A stretch of 64,000 bases of DNA from contig QGNM01000001.1 of the NCBI GenBank assembly GCA_003228095.2, positions 57,494 to 121,493 on the forward strand, in the 5' to 3' direction. This document shows, piece by piece, positions 52,108 to 61,329 of the stretch (its first letter is position 1; every line of letters begins with the position of its first letter). Origin of the DNA: Chloroflexota bacterium (GTDB lineage: Bacteria; Chloroflexota; Dehalococcoidia; Lucifugimonadales; UBA2962). Made by a program: the position numbers and the translations under genes. The notes below the pieces were generated by a model. That model saw only the letters and a list, made by a program, of their open reading frames with translations. It had not been told where the DNA came from and made no database searches.

Positions 52108-52784
52108 ATGTTTGCACCTTTATATTTATGTTGTCTGCACCAATCGTCCAAGTCTCGCTCGGTATCAACCTCTACAAGTTTCCCAGACGTTTCATCATCC
52201 AAAAAGATTGGCACGGTCGATTGGCCTATAAGTTCACTATTTAACCTATTTAATTCATCTGAAACAAAACAACATACATAATGGTAATGCTCCCAGGCAT
52301 CAGGCTTATCTTGTCTTCGATAAACGTCATTGTCAATATATTTTGTCAATGTATTATTTTTTTTATATGACCATGTATCGTAAGGATGTGTTTTTGCTTT
52401 TATGAAACTACAAACACTTTTCGCTTTATCAACGTCAATAAGCTTCTTACCATCTAAAAAATCATCTAATGATCTATACAAAACCGTGAGATAAAAAAGC
52501 CACATAACTGTATTAGCATTATTGTCAGAGCTCGTTAAATAATCGCTAAAAACAGCTTTGATTGACACCTCATCTGAAGCTAAAGATTTCGGTCGTGTGT
52601 GAACAGAATACCCATATGGTAAAGCAAGTTCTTCTATAACTGGATCATCAGTTGAAACAACAACTTCATCAAACCAGTCAATCTGACTTATAAAATTCGC
52701 CGTGTGGGTAAATAAAGTCCTATTTTTGAATTTAAAACCTTTGCTACCCTTGCGAGCTGGAATAAATGCAACGTGTTTAGGCAT
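52104..52784 (-). CDS. NeuA-type CMP-nonulosonate cytidylyltransferase
   Basis: Activates a 2-keto-3-deoxy sugar acid with CTP. FIPARKGSKGFKFKNRTLF is the nucleotide-binding signature of the CMP-NeuNAc/CMP-Kdo synthetase family; VVVSTDDPVIEELA and an RRQD segment (YIDNDVYRRQDKPDAW) match the core. ATG at 52784 is used; an upstream in-frame TTG at 52802 is weaker because the conserved strand starts right after the ATG. About 226 residues. Coupled to the class III aminotransferase (4 bp overlap). Exact sugar unknown. Confidence 0.84.
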   Translation of the reverse strand: MPKHVAFIPARKGSKGFKFKNRTLFTHTANFISQIDWFDEVVVSTDDPVIEELALPYGYSVHTRPKSLASDEVSIKAVFSDYLTSSDNNANTVMWLFYLTVLYRSLDDFLDGKKLIDVDKAKSVCSFIKAKTHPYDTWSYKKNNTLTKYIDNDVYRRQDKPDAWEHYHYVCCFVSDELNRLNSELIGQSTVPIFLDDETSGKLVEVDTERDLDDWCRQHKYKGANI

Positions 52785-52813
52785 AATACAAATTAACTTC
52801 AAAACTTAAATTT

Positions 52814-53374
52814 TTATGGGTTAGGATAAATATGATCAAAATCCTTTCTAGTCATTGCAAAACTTATTACATCTCTAAATTCACCCTTATGGTAAATTGA
52901 CTGCCTTAGTACTCCCTCTTCTACCATCCCCGCTTTTTCATTACTTTTTATAGAAGGAATATTGTCTGTAAAAACCACAGTTGAAACCCTATTCAAATTA
53001 AGGCGCAAAAAACAATGGTACTGAATCAATTTTAAGACTTCGCTACCTAAACCTTTTCCTCTGTACCCTACATTTCCTATAAATCTGCCATATGAACATT
53101 TAGAGTGATTGTAGTCTATAGAACTTATTCGGGCATTTCCTATATATGTATCATCTGCTTTTAAGCAAATTGCGAACATTTTTGCTTTTGGCATCTGGGA
53201 ATTTTCTAAATAACTTTCCAGATCTTTTTTCGTCAGTTTTTTGTTTTCCCCTATGGAAGTTAATTCCGAGGAAGTGTCAGGGTTATTAACCCAACCCAAC
53301 CACCCTTCATCAATATCTTCTACCTCTAACGATCGAAGATAAACCAACTCACCTATTTCTTCGGGGTTAATCAA
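52814..53374 (-). CDS. GNAT N-acetyltransferase (RimJ/RimL/PseH-like)
   Basis: A 186-residue acetyltransferase. VYLRSLEVEDIDEGWLGWVNNP opens the fold; FIGNVGYRGKGLGSEVLKL is the acetyl-CoA pyrophosphate loop, and LNRVSTVVFTDNIPSIKSNEKAGMVEEG the second family motif. In nonulosonate pathways such an enzyme (e.g. PseH) acetylates an amino group on the precursor; here the amine made by the neighbouring aminotransferase is the natural candidate. It lies 29 bp from the NeuA-type gene. Confidence 0.85.
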   Translation of the reverse strand: MINPEEIGELVYLRSLEVEDIDEGWLGWVNNPDTSSELTSIGENKKLTKKDLESYLENSQMPKAKMFAICLKADDTYIGNARISSIDYNHSKCSYGRFIGNVGYRGKGLGSEVLKLIQYHCFLRLNLNRVSTVVFTDNIPSIKSNEKAGMVEEGVLRQSIYHKGEFRDVISFAMTRKDFDHIYPNP

Positions 53375-53428
53375 ATAATTTTCCTTTCATGTTTATCCGT
53401 GCTCATTCTCCATATTCGATTCAAGATT

Positions 53429-54271
53429 TCAAGTAAGTTTTTTATTAACGGTTTTTAATTTCTTTAACAAAAATCTCATGTTGTCTCTTGCGTAAGACAT
53501 GTATGACCTGTCTCTAAATGTTTCTAATATTAATGGTCCTGAATATGCTACTTTTTGCAAAGATTCTAGAGCTATATCAAAATTGACATCTCCATGGCCT
53601 AGAGAAACATTCGAGCCGCCCACTTTACGGTCTTTAATATGAACTCCATATATTGACGATCCGAGTTCTAAAACTTCGTCCTTTACTGAATATCCAAGAG
53701 CAACAGAATTGCCCATATCAAAATTAACTCCCACTGACGGATGATTGATTGAATCTATCCAGTTTTTTAAAACTGCTGCTGGTAAATCCGATTCAATCGC
53801 CAATTTAAGATTTTGCTTTTTTGCAATATCGAAAATTGGATTTAAAGCTTCACCCAACTGCTCAGATTGAATGTGTTTTTTCAAAGAACTTTGCTCTATC
53901 AATGGAACTATTAGACATTTTGCTCCAATTTCGATGCTAGCAATAATTAATTTCTCCAAAACATGAACAGCTGAGTCCGACAAGTTTGAATTGCCTGTAA
54001 TAAAACTTTTCTCTTTTAATATGTCGGCACATACAGTTAGATTCGAAACATCAAATCTTGACTGAAGAGCTTTAATACGTTTTAACCCTATTTTCGTAAA
54101 AATAGGATTATCATCAAAAGACTCCATATCAACTAACCACTCAATAGAGTCAAAACCTAATTCGGCTGCTAAACCATATTCCATTTCCCATGTTTCACTA
54201 GGGAAATATTGCTGTTTCCCTAGTAACGATGGGGAAAGCCTGCCCTGCATAATGCCAATTGAATTAGACAT
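53429..54271 (-). CDS. TIM-barrel sugar isomerase/epimerase
   Basis: A 280-residue protein of the xylose-isomerase-like (AP endonuclease 2) superfamily. The likely metal ligands are in order: IESD, FDMGN, GVHIKDRK and LETF. GIMQGRLSP near the N-terminus is common in versions located in surface-glycan clusters. It may isomerise or epimerise a free or phosphorylated sugar that feeds the NeuB-like enzyme. It sits between the GNAT and TylF-like genes. Confidence 0.82.
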   Translation of the reverse strand: MSNSIGIMQGRLSPSLLGKQQYFPSETWEMEYGLAAELGFDSIEWLVDMESFDDNPIFTKIGLKRIKALQSRFDVSNLTVCADILKEKSFITGNSNLSDSAVHVLEKLIIASIEIGAKCLIVPLIEQSSLKKHIQSEQLGEALNPIFDIAKKQNLKLAIESDLPAAVLKNWIDSINHPSVGVNFDMGNSVALGYSVKDEVLELGSSIYGVHIKDRKVGGSNVSLGHGDVNFDIALESLQKVAYSGPLILETFRDRSYMSYARDNMRFLLKKLKTVNKKLT

Positions 54272-54281
54272 TTCTATTGCT

Positions 54282-54971
54282 TTAATCTTTAATTACAAAT
54301 GCTGTTGGAGTTACAGCATTAGGTACGCTTTGTATATTTACCTTTTTGTTATCGAAAAATTCATCGACAGCATCTGATTCTCCCCAACCTCTAACACCGT
54401 ATTCATCCAGGATTATGACACCATTTCTACTCACAACCGGGTAAAAAGCTTCTAGCACGGCTTTCGTACCAGAGTACGTGTCTAAATCTAGGTGTAACAT
54501 CGAGACTCTAAATCCTGGATTTTTCTGTACATACTCCGCTGCTGTTTCAACAACATCTCCCTTTACTAAGTTAACTTTTTCACCTAGTCCCATAATTGAA
54601 GCTTGTGACAGCAACCAGTCAGGATCTATACCCTCATAGTTTGATTCATCAACATATTTCTCAGCGCTAGGTTTTTCATATTCAACTAAGCTATCAGCAA
54701 ACCCATCAAACGTATCAAAGCCTATAACCCTCTTTTGTGAAGCAGGACTATAAATTTCTAATAACTTGAGCCAATACATTAGCCCCGTACCTTTAAACAC
54801 CCCACACTCTACAACGTCTCCGGGTACATTTAGTGATTTTCGAAATAGATCATACCTAGTAGTTAACTTACGTATACGGCTAATGTCTGAACTTAACAAT
54901 AAGCTATTATAATGATCCCAAAGTTCGTTTTCGGATTTGAAACTAAAAGTCTTTTCTTTCTTTTTCGCCAA
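54282..54971 (-). CDS. TylF/MycF-like O-methyltransferase
   Basis: SAM- and metal-dependent sugar O-methyltransferase family. VVECGVFKGTGLMYWLKLL is the SAM site, VIGFDTFDGFADS follows, and MLHLDLDTYSGTKAVLEAFYPVV with ILDEYG holds the metal-binding acids. I place the start at TTG 54971, one base after the neuB stop, giving 229 residues; a longer frame from TTG 55025 would overlap neuB by 53 bp. Likely methylates a hydroxyl of the glycan or its precursor. Confidence 0.84.
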   Translation of the reverse strand: MAKKKEKTFSFKSENELWDHYNSLLLSSDISRIRKLTTRYDLFRKSLNVPGDVVECGVFKGTGLMYWLKLLEIYSPASQKRVIGFDTFDGFADSLVEYEKPSAEKYVDESNYEGIDPDWLLSQASIMGLGEKVNLVKGDVVETAAEYVQKNPGFRVSMLHLDLDTYSGTKAVLEAFYPVVSRNGVIILDEYGVRGWGESDAVDEFFDNKKVNIQSVPNAVTPTAFVIKD

Positions 54972-54972
54972 G

Positions 54973-55905
54973 TTAATCAACCGCCTTATCAACAAATAGG
55001 GTGTTATTTCTACGCAGCTTTTCAATCACAGGCAACTCACTATCAAAGACAATTTTATTGCCATCTCCTTTTGCTCTTCCCCATAAACGAATGTATTCAC
55101 ACATGGTTTCTAAGCCTTTAACACCAAGGCTTGCAGCTTGATCAGAACCCCACATGGCTCTGTCAAGAGTGATATGTCTTTCTATAACAGATGCTCCAAC
55201 CACCGTAGCCATTACTGTGGTAATCATTCCCGTCTCATGACCACTATATCCAACTGGAGCATTAAATTCAGATTTAAAACTATCAATCGCTTTTAAATTT
55301 AATTCTTCCGTAGTTGCGGGATAAGTTGAAGTGCAGTGCAAAATAACGTATTGATTTCCTATATGTTTTTCAACGATCCTTATTGCTTCACGGATCTCTT
55401 CCATGGTGCTCATTCCAGTAGAAATTATAAGAGGCTTACCTTTGCTAGCTGTATGATTCAATAGATCTCTATCGGTGATTGATGCAGATGCAATTTTGTA
55501 GCATGGCGGATCAAATTTATCTATAAAATCAACACTCCCTTCATCCCAGCATGAAGCAAACCACATGACATCTAAATCTTTACAATACTTATCTATTTCA
55601 GAATACTCTTCCATTCCAAACTCTAGCCCGTTCTTCAAATCTCCGTTGGTCTCTCCAAATGGATTAGGCCTTGGAGTTTCCAATTCTTCAGGTGTGTATA
55701 CAACATTAATTGTTCTTTTCTGAAATTTGACCGCATCAACACCGGCTTTCACTGCAACATCTATAAGACCTTTTGCCAAATCAATATCACCGTTATGATT
55801 AATCCCGATCTCAGCAATAATGAAACAAGACTCATTTTCTCCAATGATTTTGTTTCCTATAGCAACAGTAGGCGATGTATTTTTATTATGATCTGCCTGA
55901 TTCAT
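54973..55905 (-). CDS. NeuB-type nonulosonic acid synthase lacking the SAF domain
   Basis: Condenses phosphoenolpyruvate with an aldose-type precursor to a 2-keto-3-deoxy sugar acid. IAEIGINHNGD (about 30-40), VKFQKR, WFASCWDEGSVDF, YKIASASITDRDLL, LIISTGMST, HCTSTYPA and YSGHETG all match the NeuB barrel. The protein ends at 310 residues, right after the barrel (PVIEKLRRNN), so the C-terminal antifreeze-like SAF domain of sialic and legionaminic synthases is absent. Codons and spacing look normal, so it is not an obvious frameshift. The substrate is unknown. Confidence 0.88.
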   Translation of the reverse strand: MNQADHNKNTSPTVAIGNKIIGENESCFIIAEIGINHNGDIDLAKGLIDVAVKAGVDAVKFQKRTINVVYTPEELETPRPNPFGETNGDLKNGLEFGMEEYSEIDKYCKDLDVMWFASCWDEGSVDFIDKFDPPCYKIASASITDRDLLNHTASKGKPLIISTGMSTMEEIREAIRIVEKHIGNQYVILHCTSTYPATTEELNLKAIDSFKSEFNAPVGYSGHETGMITTVMATVVGASVIERHITLDRAMWGSDQAASLGVKGLETMCEYIRLWGRAKGDGNKIVFDSELPVIEKLRRNNTLFVDKAVD

Positions 55906-55940
55906 CAGTCTTTAGTTTACCTTTATAAATGTAATAATAT

Positions 55941-56540
55941 TCATTTGAGTTCGGATCTAATTAAGTCACATAAAATATGAATGATTGTTCCGTGTGCCTC
56001 CTGTATCCGCGGAGTACTAGTAGAAGGGACAGATATTAAATAATAGGTTACATCAGATAATTCACTAATATTTTCTCCTGTAAGCACAGAGGTAATCATC
56101 TCCTTATCTTTAGCTATTTTCAATCCATTAACAATGTTTTTTGAGTTACCACTAGTGGTAATGCCAATCGCTATATCGCCTTTCACGCCTAATGCTTCAA
56201 TTTGTCGCGCAAATATTGCGTCATATCCGATATCGTTTGAGATTGCAGTAATTACGGAACTGTCTACTGTAATTGCAATGGCTGGAAATGCTCGCTTCTT
56301 ATCTACGTATGTCCCCACCATTTCCGCCGCCAAATGTTGCGCATCTGCAGCACTACCTCCATTACCAAAAATCAATACTTTATTTCCCGACATAACCGAT
56401 TTTGCCAATATACTCCCAAAGTCAATAATGGCATCTAAAACATCCTGATCTTCTAATATAAGGTTTTTTAATTTTACTGAATCAATTAAACCTTCTTTAA
56501 CAGTTTTCAGTTTGAGATTTCTTGATTCCGTATTAGTCAT
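55941..56540 (-). CDS. gmhA: Phosphoheptose isomerase
   Basis: Converts sedoheptulose 7-phosphate to D-glycero-D-manno-heptose 7-phosphate. The 199-residue SIS-domain protein has FGNGGSAADAQHLAAEMVG, GDIAIGITTSGNS and the RIQEAHGTIIHILCD end with the family's conserved Gln/Glu/His residues. It overlaps the HAD gene upstream by 8 bp. Together with the HddA- and HddC-like genes it supports a heptose route, although those lie 10 kb away in the same strand cluster. Confidence 0.9.
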   Translation of the reverse strand: MTNTESRNLKLKTVKEGLIDSVKLKNLILEDQDVLDAIIDFGSILAKSVMSGNKVLIFGNGGSAADAQHLAAEMVGTYVDKKRAFPAIAITVDSSVITAISNDIGYDAIFARQIEALGVKGDIAIGITTSGNSKNIVNGLKIAKDKEMITSVLTGENISELSDVTYYLISVPSTSTPRIQEAHGTIIHILCDLIRSELK

Positions 56541-56874
56541 TGTCTTGTCTATCCAAAATTACTTCTTGTGGCATATCTCTATTTTCTACCCAATCAACCG
56601 GATGTATTGATTTGTCATCTATGTATATATCGGCATGAGGCTTACCCAATATCAATTTATGAAATTTAACACCCCATCCTTTTAATTGAGCTTCAGTAAA
56701 TTCATTCCAATCTATACCTGAAGTCGACCCCCGAGCTGTAAAGAATGATATACCGTGTCCAGAATCATATAATTGATTCACTTTATCTATCATAAATTGC
56801 CTCGGTATAGCTTTCTGATATTCTCCATTTGTATTGCTACAAATTGTTCCATCTATATCAAAACAGTAGTCCAT
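56533..56874 (-). CDS. Small HAD-family phosphatase-like protein
   Basis: A 113-residue HAD protein. The nucleophile motif is FDIDGTIC (residues 4-11), motif II is FFTARGS, and the acidic motif IV is DIYIDDKSI. It lacks a cap domain and the zinc loop of GmhB, and is about 70 residues shorter. It belongs to a type common in capsule and glycan clusters. Because GmhA overlaps it by 8 bp and no GmhB is in the window, it could supply a sugar-phosphate phosphatase step, but this is only inference. Confidence 0.78.
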   Translation of the reverse strand: MDYCFDIDGTICSNTNGEYQKAIPRQFMIDKVNQLYDSGHGISFFTARGSTSGIDWNEFTEAQLKGWGVKFHKLILGKPHADIYIDDKSIHPVDWVENRDMPQEVILDRQDND

Positions 56875-56896
56875 TTTTAATCAATCTCCATAATTA

Positions 56897-58180
56897 TTAT
56901 GAATCTTTAAATTCCCATTTTAATGGCAACAGCAATGCTCCTTTTCTGGATCCCCCTACTGATTGTCCAAAAGGCTGTCCATTTATAACTTGAAAACTTA
57001 TATCTCGCCTGTCGGTGGCATCAGATGATAATGCAGCGTAAGCACCCAAACGATAAATGCCAGCATTATAAACATCAGCTGGCAACCTTAGTTTAACTAC
57101 ATAAGAACCAGGTTTCCTCCACTCAAATTTTTGTTCTAAATCATTGGTTTGTGAATCACCTAAAATACTATCGTCAGATGTATACATAACACAGCCTAAA
57201 TACGCGTCTTGACGTTTTTCACGAACCTCAATCTCCATTTCAAGATCAACCGGAAACTTGTTATTAAAGCTATATGAAGGTTGTCCTATTTCATTTAAAA
57301 GCCTAATCCTCTTTATTTGAATGGCTTTCGAGGGGTCATTCTCAAAATATTGATCGATAGCATCTGAACTAAACGCATTGGTAGTTTCCGAATTGCGTAA
57401 ATACTCATTAATTGCTGTATCAGGGTCACCCTTTAAACTGATCTCACCACCATTAAGTAAAATCACCTCCGAACACAGACGTCTTATTGCTCCCATGTTA
57501 TGGCTAACGAAAATAACTGTTTTTCCTTCTGTGGCTTGTTCATCTAATTTGCCCATGCATTTCCGTTGAAACTCGATGTCACCTACTGCCAATACTTCAT
57601 CAACTATCAATATATCTGGCTGTACATGCGCCGCTACAGAGAATGCTAGCCTGACTTGCATTCCACTTGAATATCTTTTAATTGGAGTGTCTATGAATTG
57701 CTCCACGCCCGCAAATTCTACGATTTCATCAAACTTATTTTTGATGTCTCCTCTACTCATACCGAGAATGGTTCCATTTAAATACACATTTTCTCTACCA
57801 GTTAAGTCTCTATGAAACCCAGTGCCTATCTCTAGCAAGCTTGATACTTTACCTTTTATAAGTGCACGACCGTGGCTCGGCTCGGTTATTTTAGACAGCA
57901 CTTTCAGAAGCGTCGATTTACCTGCGCCGTTTTTACCTATTATGCCTAATTTTTCACCACTCTTTAACTCAAATGATATGTTCCTTAGGGCCCAAATTAT
58001 GTCGGCAGCTTGGTCTGAATTATCATCAAATGAAGACAGCCTCCGAATCTGGTTAAATGTCCGGAGAGGCTTAGATAAAGTGCTAAAAACAGCACCACCA
58101 AACGTATCGGATGCTTTTTGTTGCACACCGATCCTGTAGCGTTTAGAAATATTTTCCACTTTTATTGCGTAATTACTCAT
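56897..58180 (-). CDS. wzt: Polysaccharide export ABC ATPase with C-terminal recognition domain
   Basis: Energises export of an undecaprenol-linked or similar glycan. The N-terminal ATPase (about 1-265) has Walker A GKNGAGKS (82-89), signature KRYSSGMQVRLAFSVA and Walker B ILIVDEVLAVGD, typical of Wzt/TagH. Residues ~275-427 form a beta-rich domain (IRLLNEIGQPSYSFNNKFP onward) like the Wzt C-terminal domain, which in E. coli O8/O9a reads a terminal cap on the chain. 427 residues is normal for such two-domain forms. Adjacent to the permease gene (11 bp). Confidence 0.91.
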   Translation of the reverse strand: MSNYAIKVENISKRYRIGVQQKASDTFGGAVFSTLSKPLRTFNQIRRLSSFDDNSDQAADIIWALRNISFELKSGEKLGIIGKNGAGKSTLLKVLSKITEPSHGRALIKGKVSSLLEIGTGFHRDLTGRENVYLNGTILGMSRGDIKNKFDEIVEFAGVEQFIDTPIKRYSSGMQVRLAFSVAAHVQPDILIVDEVLAVGDIEFQRKCMGKLDEQATEGKTVIFVSHNMGAIRRLCSEVILLNGGEISLKGDPDTAINEYLRNSETTNAFSSDAIDQYFENDPSKAIQIKRIRLLNEIGQPSYSFNNKFPVDLEMEIEVREKRQDAYLGCVMYTSDDSILGDSQTNDLEQKFEWRKPGSYVVKLRLPADVYNAGIYRLGAYAALSSDATDRRDISFQVINGQPFGQSVGGSRKGALLLPLKWEFKDS

Positions 58181-58191
58181 TTGAATAAATC

Positions 58192-59025
58192 CTACATAAC
58201 ATCCGCGAAAATTCTTTCTGTAAACTTAAAATATGTCAATCCAATCACTGCTAAAACCAACGTCACAATAGTTCCAACAATTATTAAATCCCAGGGCATT
58301 GGAGTAGAACCTAATAATGCAGACCTGAACCCTTCAATAACTCCAGCCATCGGGTTAAGCCCATAAATCAATCGATATTTGTCTGGAATAATACTCACGG
58401 GATATACGACAGGAGAAGCGTACATCATCCCTTGCACTAAAAACGCTATGCCATGCCTAACATCCCTATATTGAATTGCTAAAGCCGCAAATAGAGATCC
58501 CAAACTAACAGATAATACAACCATCAACATCAGTAAAACTGGTAAAAACAAAACCCAAATTGTTGGACTGACTTGGTACCAAATCATTAATACAATAACT
58601 AATATAAATGCAATAAAGAAATCCACTAGCGTTGATAAAACTGTGGACATTGGCAAAACTAGTCTCGGAAAAAAAACCTTGCTTAATAAGTTTGAATTTT
58701 GAATTAAACTACCGGTAGTTAACATTAACGAATTAGAAAAATAAGCCCAGGGAACTAATGCTGTATAACTAAAAACTGCATAATCCATTCCGTTCGTATT
58801 TATTTTAACTAATTTCCCAAATATTACTGTGAAAACAATCATCAGAAACAATGGCTGAAGTACCGCCCAACCTATCCCCAGAACAGACTGTGTATATCTA
58901 GCTTTTATATCCCTTAAAACCAAATATAAAAGCATATCCCGGTATTCCCAAAGATCTCGAATAGTCAATATATCCCAGGTATTTCTTGGTTTTACAACGG
59001 TTACATGTTTCTCAGAATCATTCAT
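58192..59025 (-). CDS. wzm: Polysaccharide export ABC permease
   Basis: Membrane half of the glycan exporter, ABC-2 type. The 277 residues include an amphipathic [23 protein letters not shown] interface segment and six hydrophobic helices; [22 protein letters not shown] and the late [14 protein letters not shown] motif are typical of Wzm/TagG/KpsM proteins. Its start overlaps the stop of fcl by 4 bp (ATGA), tying export to GDP-fucose synthesis. Confidence 0.92.
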   Translation of the reverse strand: MNDSEKHVTVVKPRNTWDILTIRDLWEYRDMLLYLVLRDIKARYTQSVLGIGWAVLQPLFLMIVFTVIFGKLVKINTNGMDYAVFSYTALVPWAYFSNSLMLTTGSLIQNSNLLSKVFFPRLVLPMSTVLSTLVDFFIAFILVIVLMIWYQVSPTIWVLFLPVLLMLMVVLSVSLGSLFAALAIQYRDVRHGIAFLVQGMMYASPVVYPVSIIPDKYRLIYGLNPMAGVIEGFRSALLGSTPMPWDLIIVGTIVTLVLAVIGLTYFKFTERIFADVM

Positions 59026-60008
59026 TTGCGGTTACTAAAATTTGTGTCCTGTAAAATTGAATCGCTATACCACTCTGCCGTTTCTTTCAAGCCATCACTA
59101 AGCTTGGTTTCGGATTGAAAGCCGAATTTTTTTAACGCTCTAGAAGTATCTAATTTTCTTCGAGGTTGGCCGTCTGGTTTACTAGAATCCCATACAAAAT
59201 TGCCCCCGTACCTAGTCGATTTAGCAATTTTTGAAGCTAAGGACTTAATGGTTACTTCTTCACCGGAGCCTAAATTAACTGGTTCTGAGCAATTATAAAA
59301 TTCAGCACCAGCAACAATACCCTTGGCTGCATCATCTACAAACAAAAATTCTCTGGAAGCAGAACCTGTTCCCCAAACTTCTACATCAGTTAAGTTTTCA
59401 TTGTTCGCTTTGACACATTTTTTTATTAAAGCAGGAATAACATGACTACTAGTATCATCAAAATTATCCCCCGGACCATAAAGGTTAGCAGGCAAAAGAT
59501 TTATAGAATTGAATCCATATTGATCCCTGTAAGTCTGTGACTGAACTAATAGCATCTTTTTTGCTAACCCGTATGGGGCATTCGTTTCTTCTGGATATCC
59601 ATCCCATAGTGCATCTTCACTAAATGGTGTAGTGGCAAACTTAGGATAAGAGCATACTGTGCCAACCGATACAAATTTTTCAATTTTTTCTTGCCAACAA
59701 GAATGGAAAAGTTGGACACCCATCATAAGATTCTCATAAAAATATTCTGCTGGATGCAATTTATTAGCCCAGATGCCACCAACTTTCGCGGCAAGATGAA
59801 TAACAATATTTGGCTTGGCATCTTTAAGCAGACGAATTGCGTCTTCTCTATTGACTAAATTGTAATTAATACTCCTTGGAACAAATACTTCGGAGGCTCC
59901 GGATTCTATTAGACGTTCAACAACCTTGGTGCCTAAGAACCCGGCACCACCTGTTACTACCACTCTTTTTTTATTCCAAAAACCTTTAGAAACGTATTTC
60001 GATGTCAC
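59022..60008 (-). CDS. fcl: GDP-L-fucose synthase
   Basis: Epimerises and reduces GDP-4-keto-6-deoxymannose to GDP-L-fucose. [15 protein letters not shown] is the NADPH loop; [33 protein letters not shown], the catalytic YGLAK and [10 protein letters not shown] are all family-specific. 328 residues. It lies 4 bp after gmd, the usual pair. It keeps the canonical YxxxK motif, unlike the two related SDRs at 40666-42677. Confidence 0.93.
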   Translation of the reverse strand: MTSKYVSKGFWNKKRVVVTGGAGFLGTKVVERLIESGASEVFVPRSINYNLVNREDAIRLLKDAKPNIVIHLAAKVGGIWANKLHPAEYFYENLMMGVQLFHSCWQEKIEKFVSVGTVCSYPKFATTPFSEDALWDGYPEETNAPYGLAKKMLLVQSQTYRDQYGFNSINLLPANLYGPGDNFDDTSSHVIPALIKKCVKANNENLTDVEVWGTGSASREFLFVDDAAKGIVAGAEFYNCSEPVNLGSGEEVTIKSLASKIAKSTRYGGNFVWDSSKPDGQPRRKLDTSRALKKFGFQSETKLSDGLKETAEWYSDSILQDTNFSNRK

Positions 60009-60012
60009 TTAG

Positions 60013-61083
60013 CTAATCCTGTTTTGAAAGCGCTTCCCCAGCGCCGCCCCATTTATGCCAATCCATATGGCTTGACTCAATTATTTTTTTTCCTTTACCA
60101 ATTGGGGCGATGCCGATTGATTCCATATCTGCGTCGACCATTATAGAAATTAAATCGTGTATGTACACTTCTGGTTTCCATCCCAATATATTTGTGGCTT
60201 TACTTGGGTCAGCCTTTAATTCATCCACTTCTAGTGGCCTCAGATATCTATCATCTAATCTAACGAATTTTTTGTAATCCAATCCTGCATATTCAAATGC
60301 TATTCTTACAAAATCTTTAACTGAATTATTTTCCCCAGTGCCAATAACAAAATCTTGGGGTTCATCTGACTGAAGCATCATCCACATAGCTTCAACATAT
60401 TCTGGAGCATAACCCCAATCTCTTTTAGCGTCTAAGTTACCCAAGTACAGTGAATCTTGTTTACCAGCTAAAATTTTTGCTACTGCCCTCGTTACCTTTC
60501 TAGTAACAAAAGTTTCTCCTCGTCTTGGACTTTCGTGGTTAAATAAAATCCCATTTACGCAGTGAATTCCATAGGCTTTACGATAAGTTACTGTCATCCA
60601 ATATGAATAAACCTTTGCTGCCGCATATGGACTAAGCGGAGTAAAATTTGTGGATTCGCTTTGTGGAGGAAGTGCAGCCCCGAACATCTCACTGCTTGAA
60701 GCTTGATAAAAACGTGTAGTTATACCGCTTCTTCTAATCGCTTCGAGAATCCGAATTGTTCCTAAACCAGTAACATCACCAGTAAACGTCGGCATATCAA
60801 AACTTACCCTAACATGACTTTGAGCTCCTAAATTGTACACCTCATCCGGTTGTAGATTATAAATTAAGTTAACCAGTTGCTCTGAATTTGTAAGGTCTCC
60901 ATGATGTAGAATTAAGCTTGCATTTGATTCATGGGGGTCTACATAAATATGATCAATTCGAGAAGTATTGAAAGTGCTAGAACGTCTTATGAGCCCATGA
61001 ACTTCATAACCTTTGGAAAGCAGCAATTCTGCTAAATAAGATCCATCCTGGCCTGTAATACCTGTAATTAGAGCGCGCTTCAC
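60013..61083 (-). CDS. gmd: GDP-mannose 4,6-dehydratase
   Basis: Converts GDP-mannose to GDP-4-keto-6-deoxymannose, the precursor of GDP-fucose and possibly GDP-perosamine here. [34 protein letters not shown], the [10 protein letters not shown] loop, SSSEMFG, YAAAK and [16 protein letters not shown] are classic Gmd motifs. 356 residues is full length. It is the first gene of the 27.6 kb minus-strand cluster, so the main promoter should lie in the 246 bp upstream region. Confidence 0.96.
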   Translation of the reverse strand: MKRALITGITGQDGSYLAELLLSKGYEVHGLIRRSSTFNTSRIDHIYVDPHESNASLILHHGDLTNSEQLVNLIYNLQPDEVYNLGAQSHVRVSFDMPTFTGDVTGLGTIRILEAIRRSGITTRFYQASSSEMFGAALPPQSESTNFTPLSPYAAAKVYSYWMTVTYRKAYGIHCVNGILFNHESPRRGETFVTRKVTRAVAKILAGKQDSLYLGNLDAKRDWGYAPEYVEAMWMMLQSDEPQDFVIGTGENNSVKDFVRIAFEYAGLDYKKFVRLDDRYLRPLEVDELKADPSKATNILGWKPEVYIHDLISIMVDADMESIGIAPIGKGKKIIESSHMDWHKWGGAGEALSKQD

Positions 61084-61329
61084 TTCACTTTTACCTTTAA
61101 AATAGTACTTTGTTTTAATATTTTGCTAACTATTATCTCTTATAACGCGTTTTGTATGGATATAGATAGTGAATGTAATTTTGATTAATTAGTGAAAATT
61201 GACATTACTACGGTATACACATGGATTGAAGGTGAATCGAGTCTCAGTTACGCTAATTACTGAAAATAGATTGTGTGACCATATTAGTAAATCGATTAAA
61301 TATTCAGTCAGCTACTTTCGGAGGGTAAA
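61084..61329. other. Divergent 246 bp region between gmd and ugd
   Basis: Should hold promoters for the minus-strand polysaccharide cluster and the plus-strand ugd genes. TTGACA occurs at about 61199-61204 on the plus strand, but no -10 box lies at normal spacing. AT-rich -10-like runs occur on the minus strand around 61130-61150. No single promoter stands out and no small gene was found. Confidence 0.4.

Noticed and set aside
56533..56874. Calling the small HAD protein GmhB
   Set aside because: It is about 70 residues too short and lacks the zinc-binding loop; only the GmhA neighbour suggests the role.
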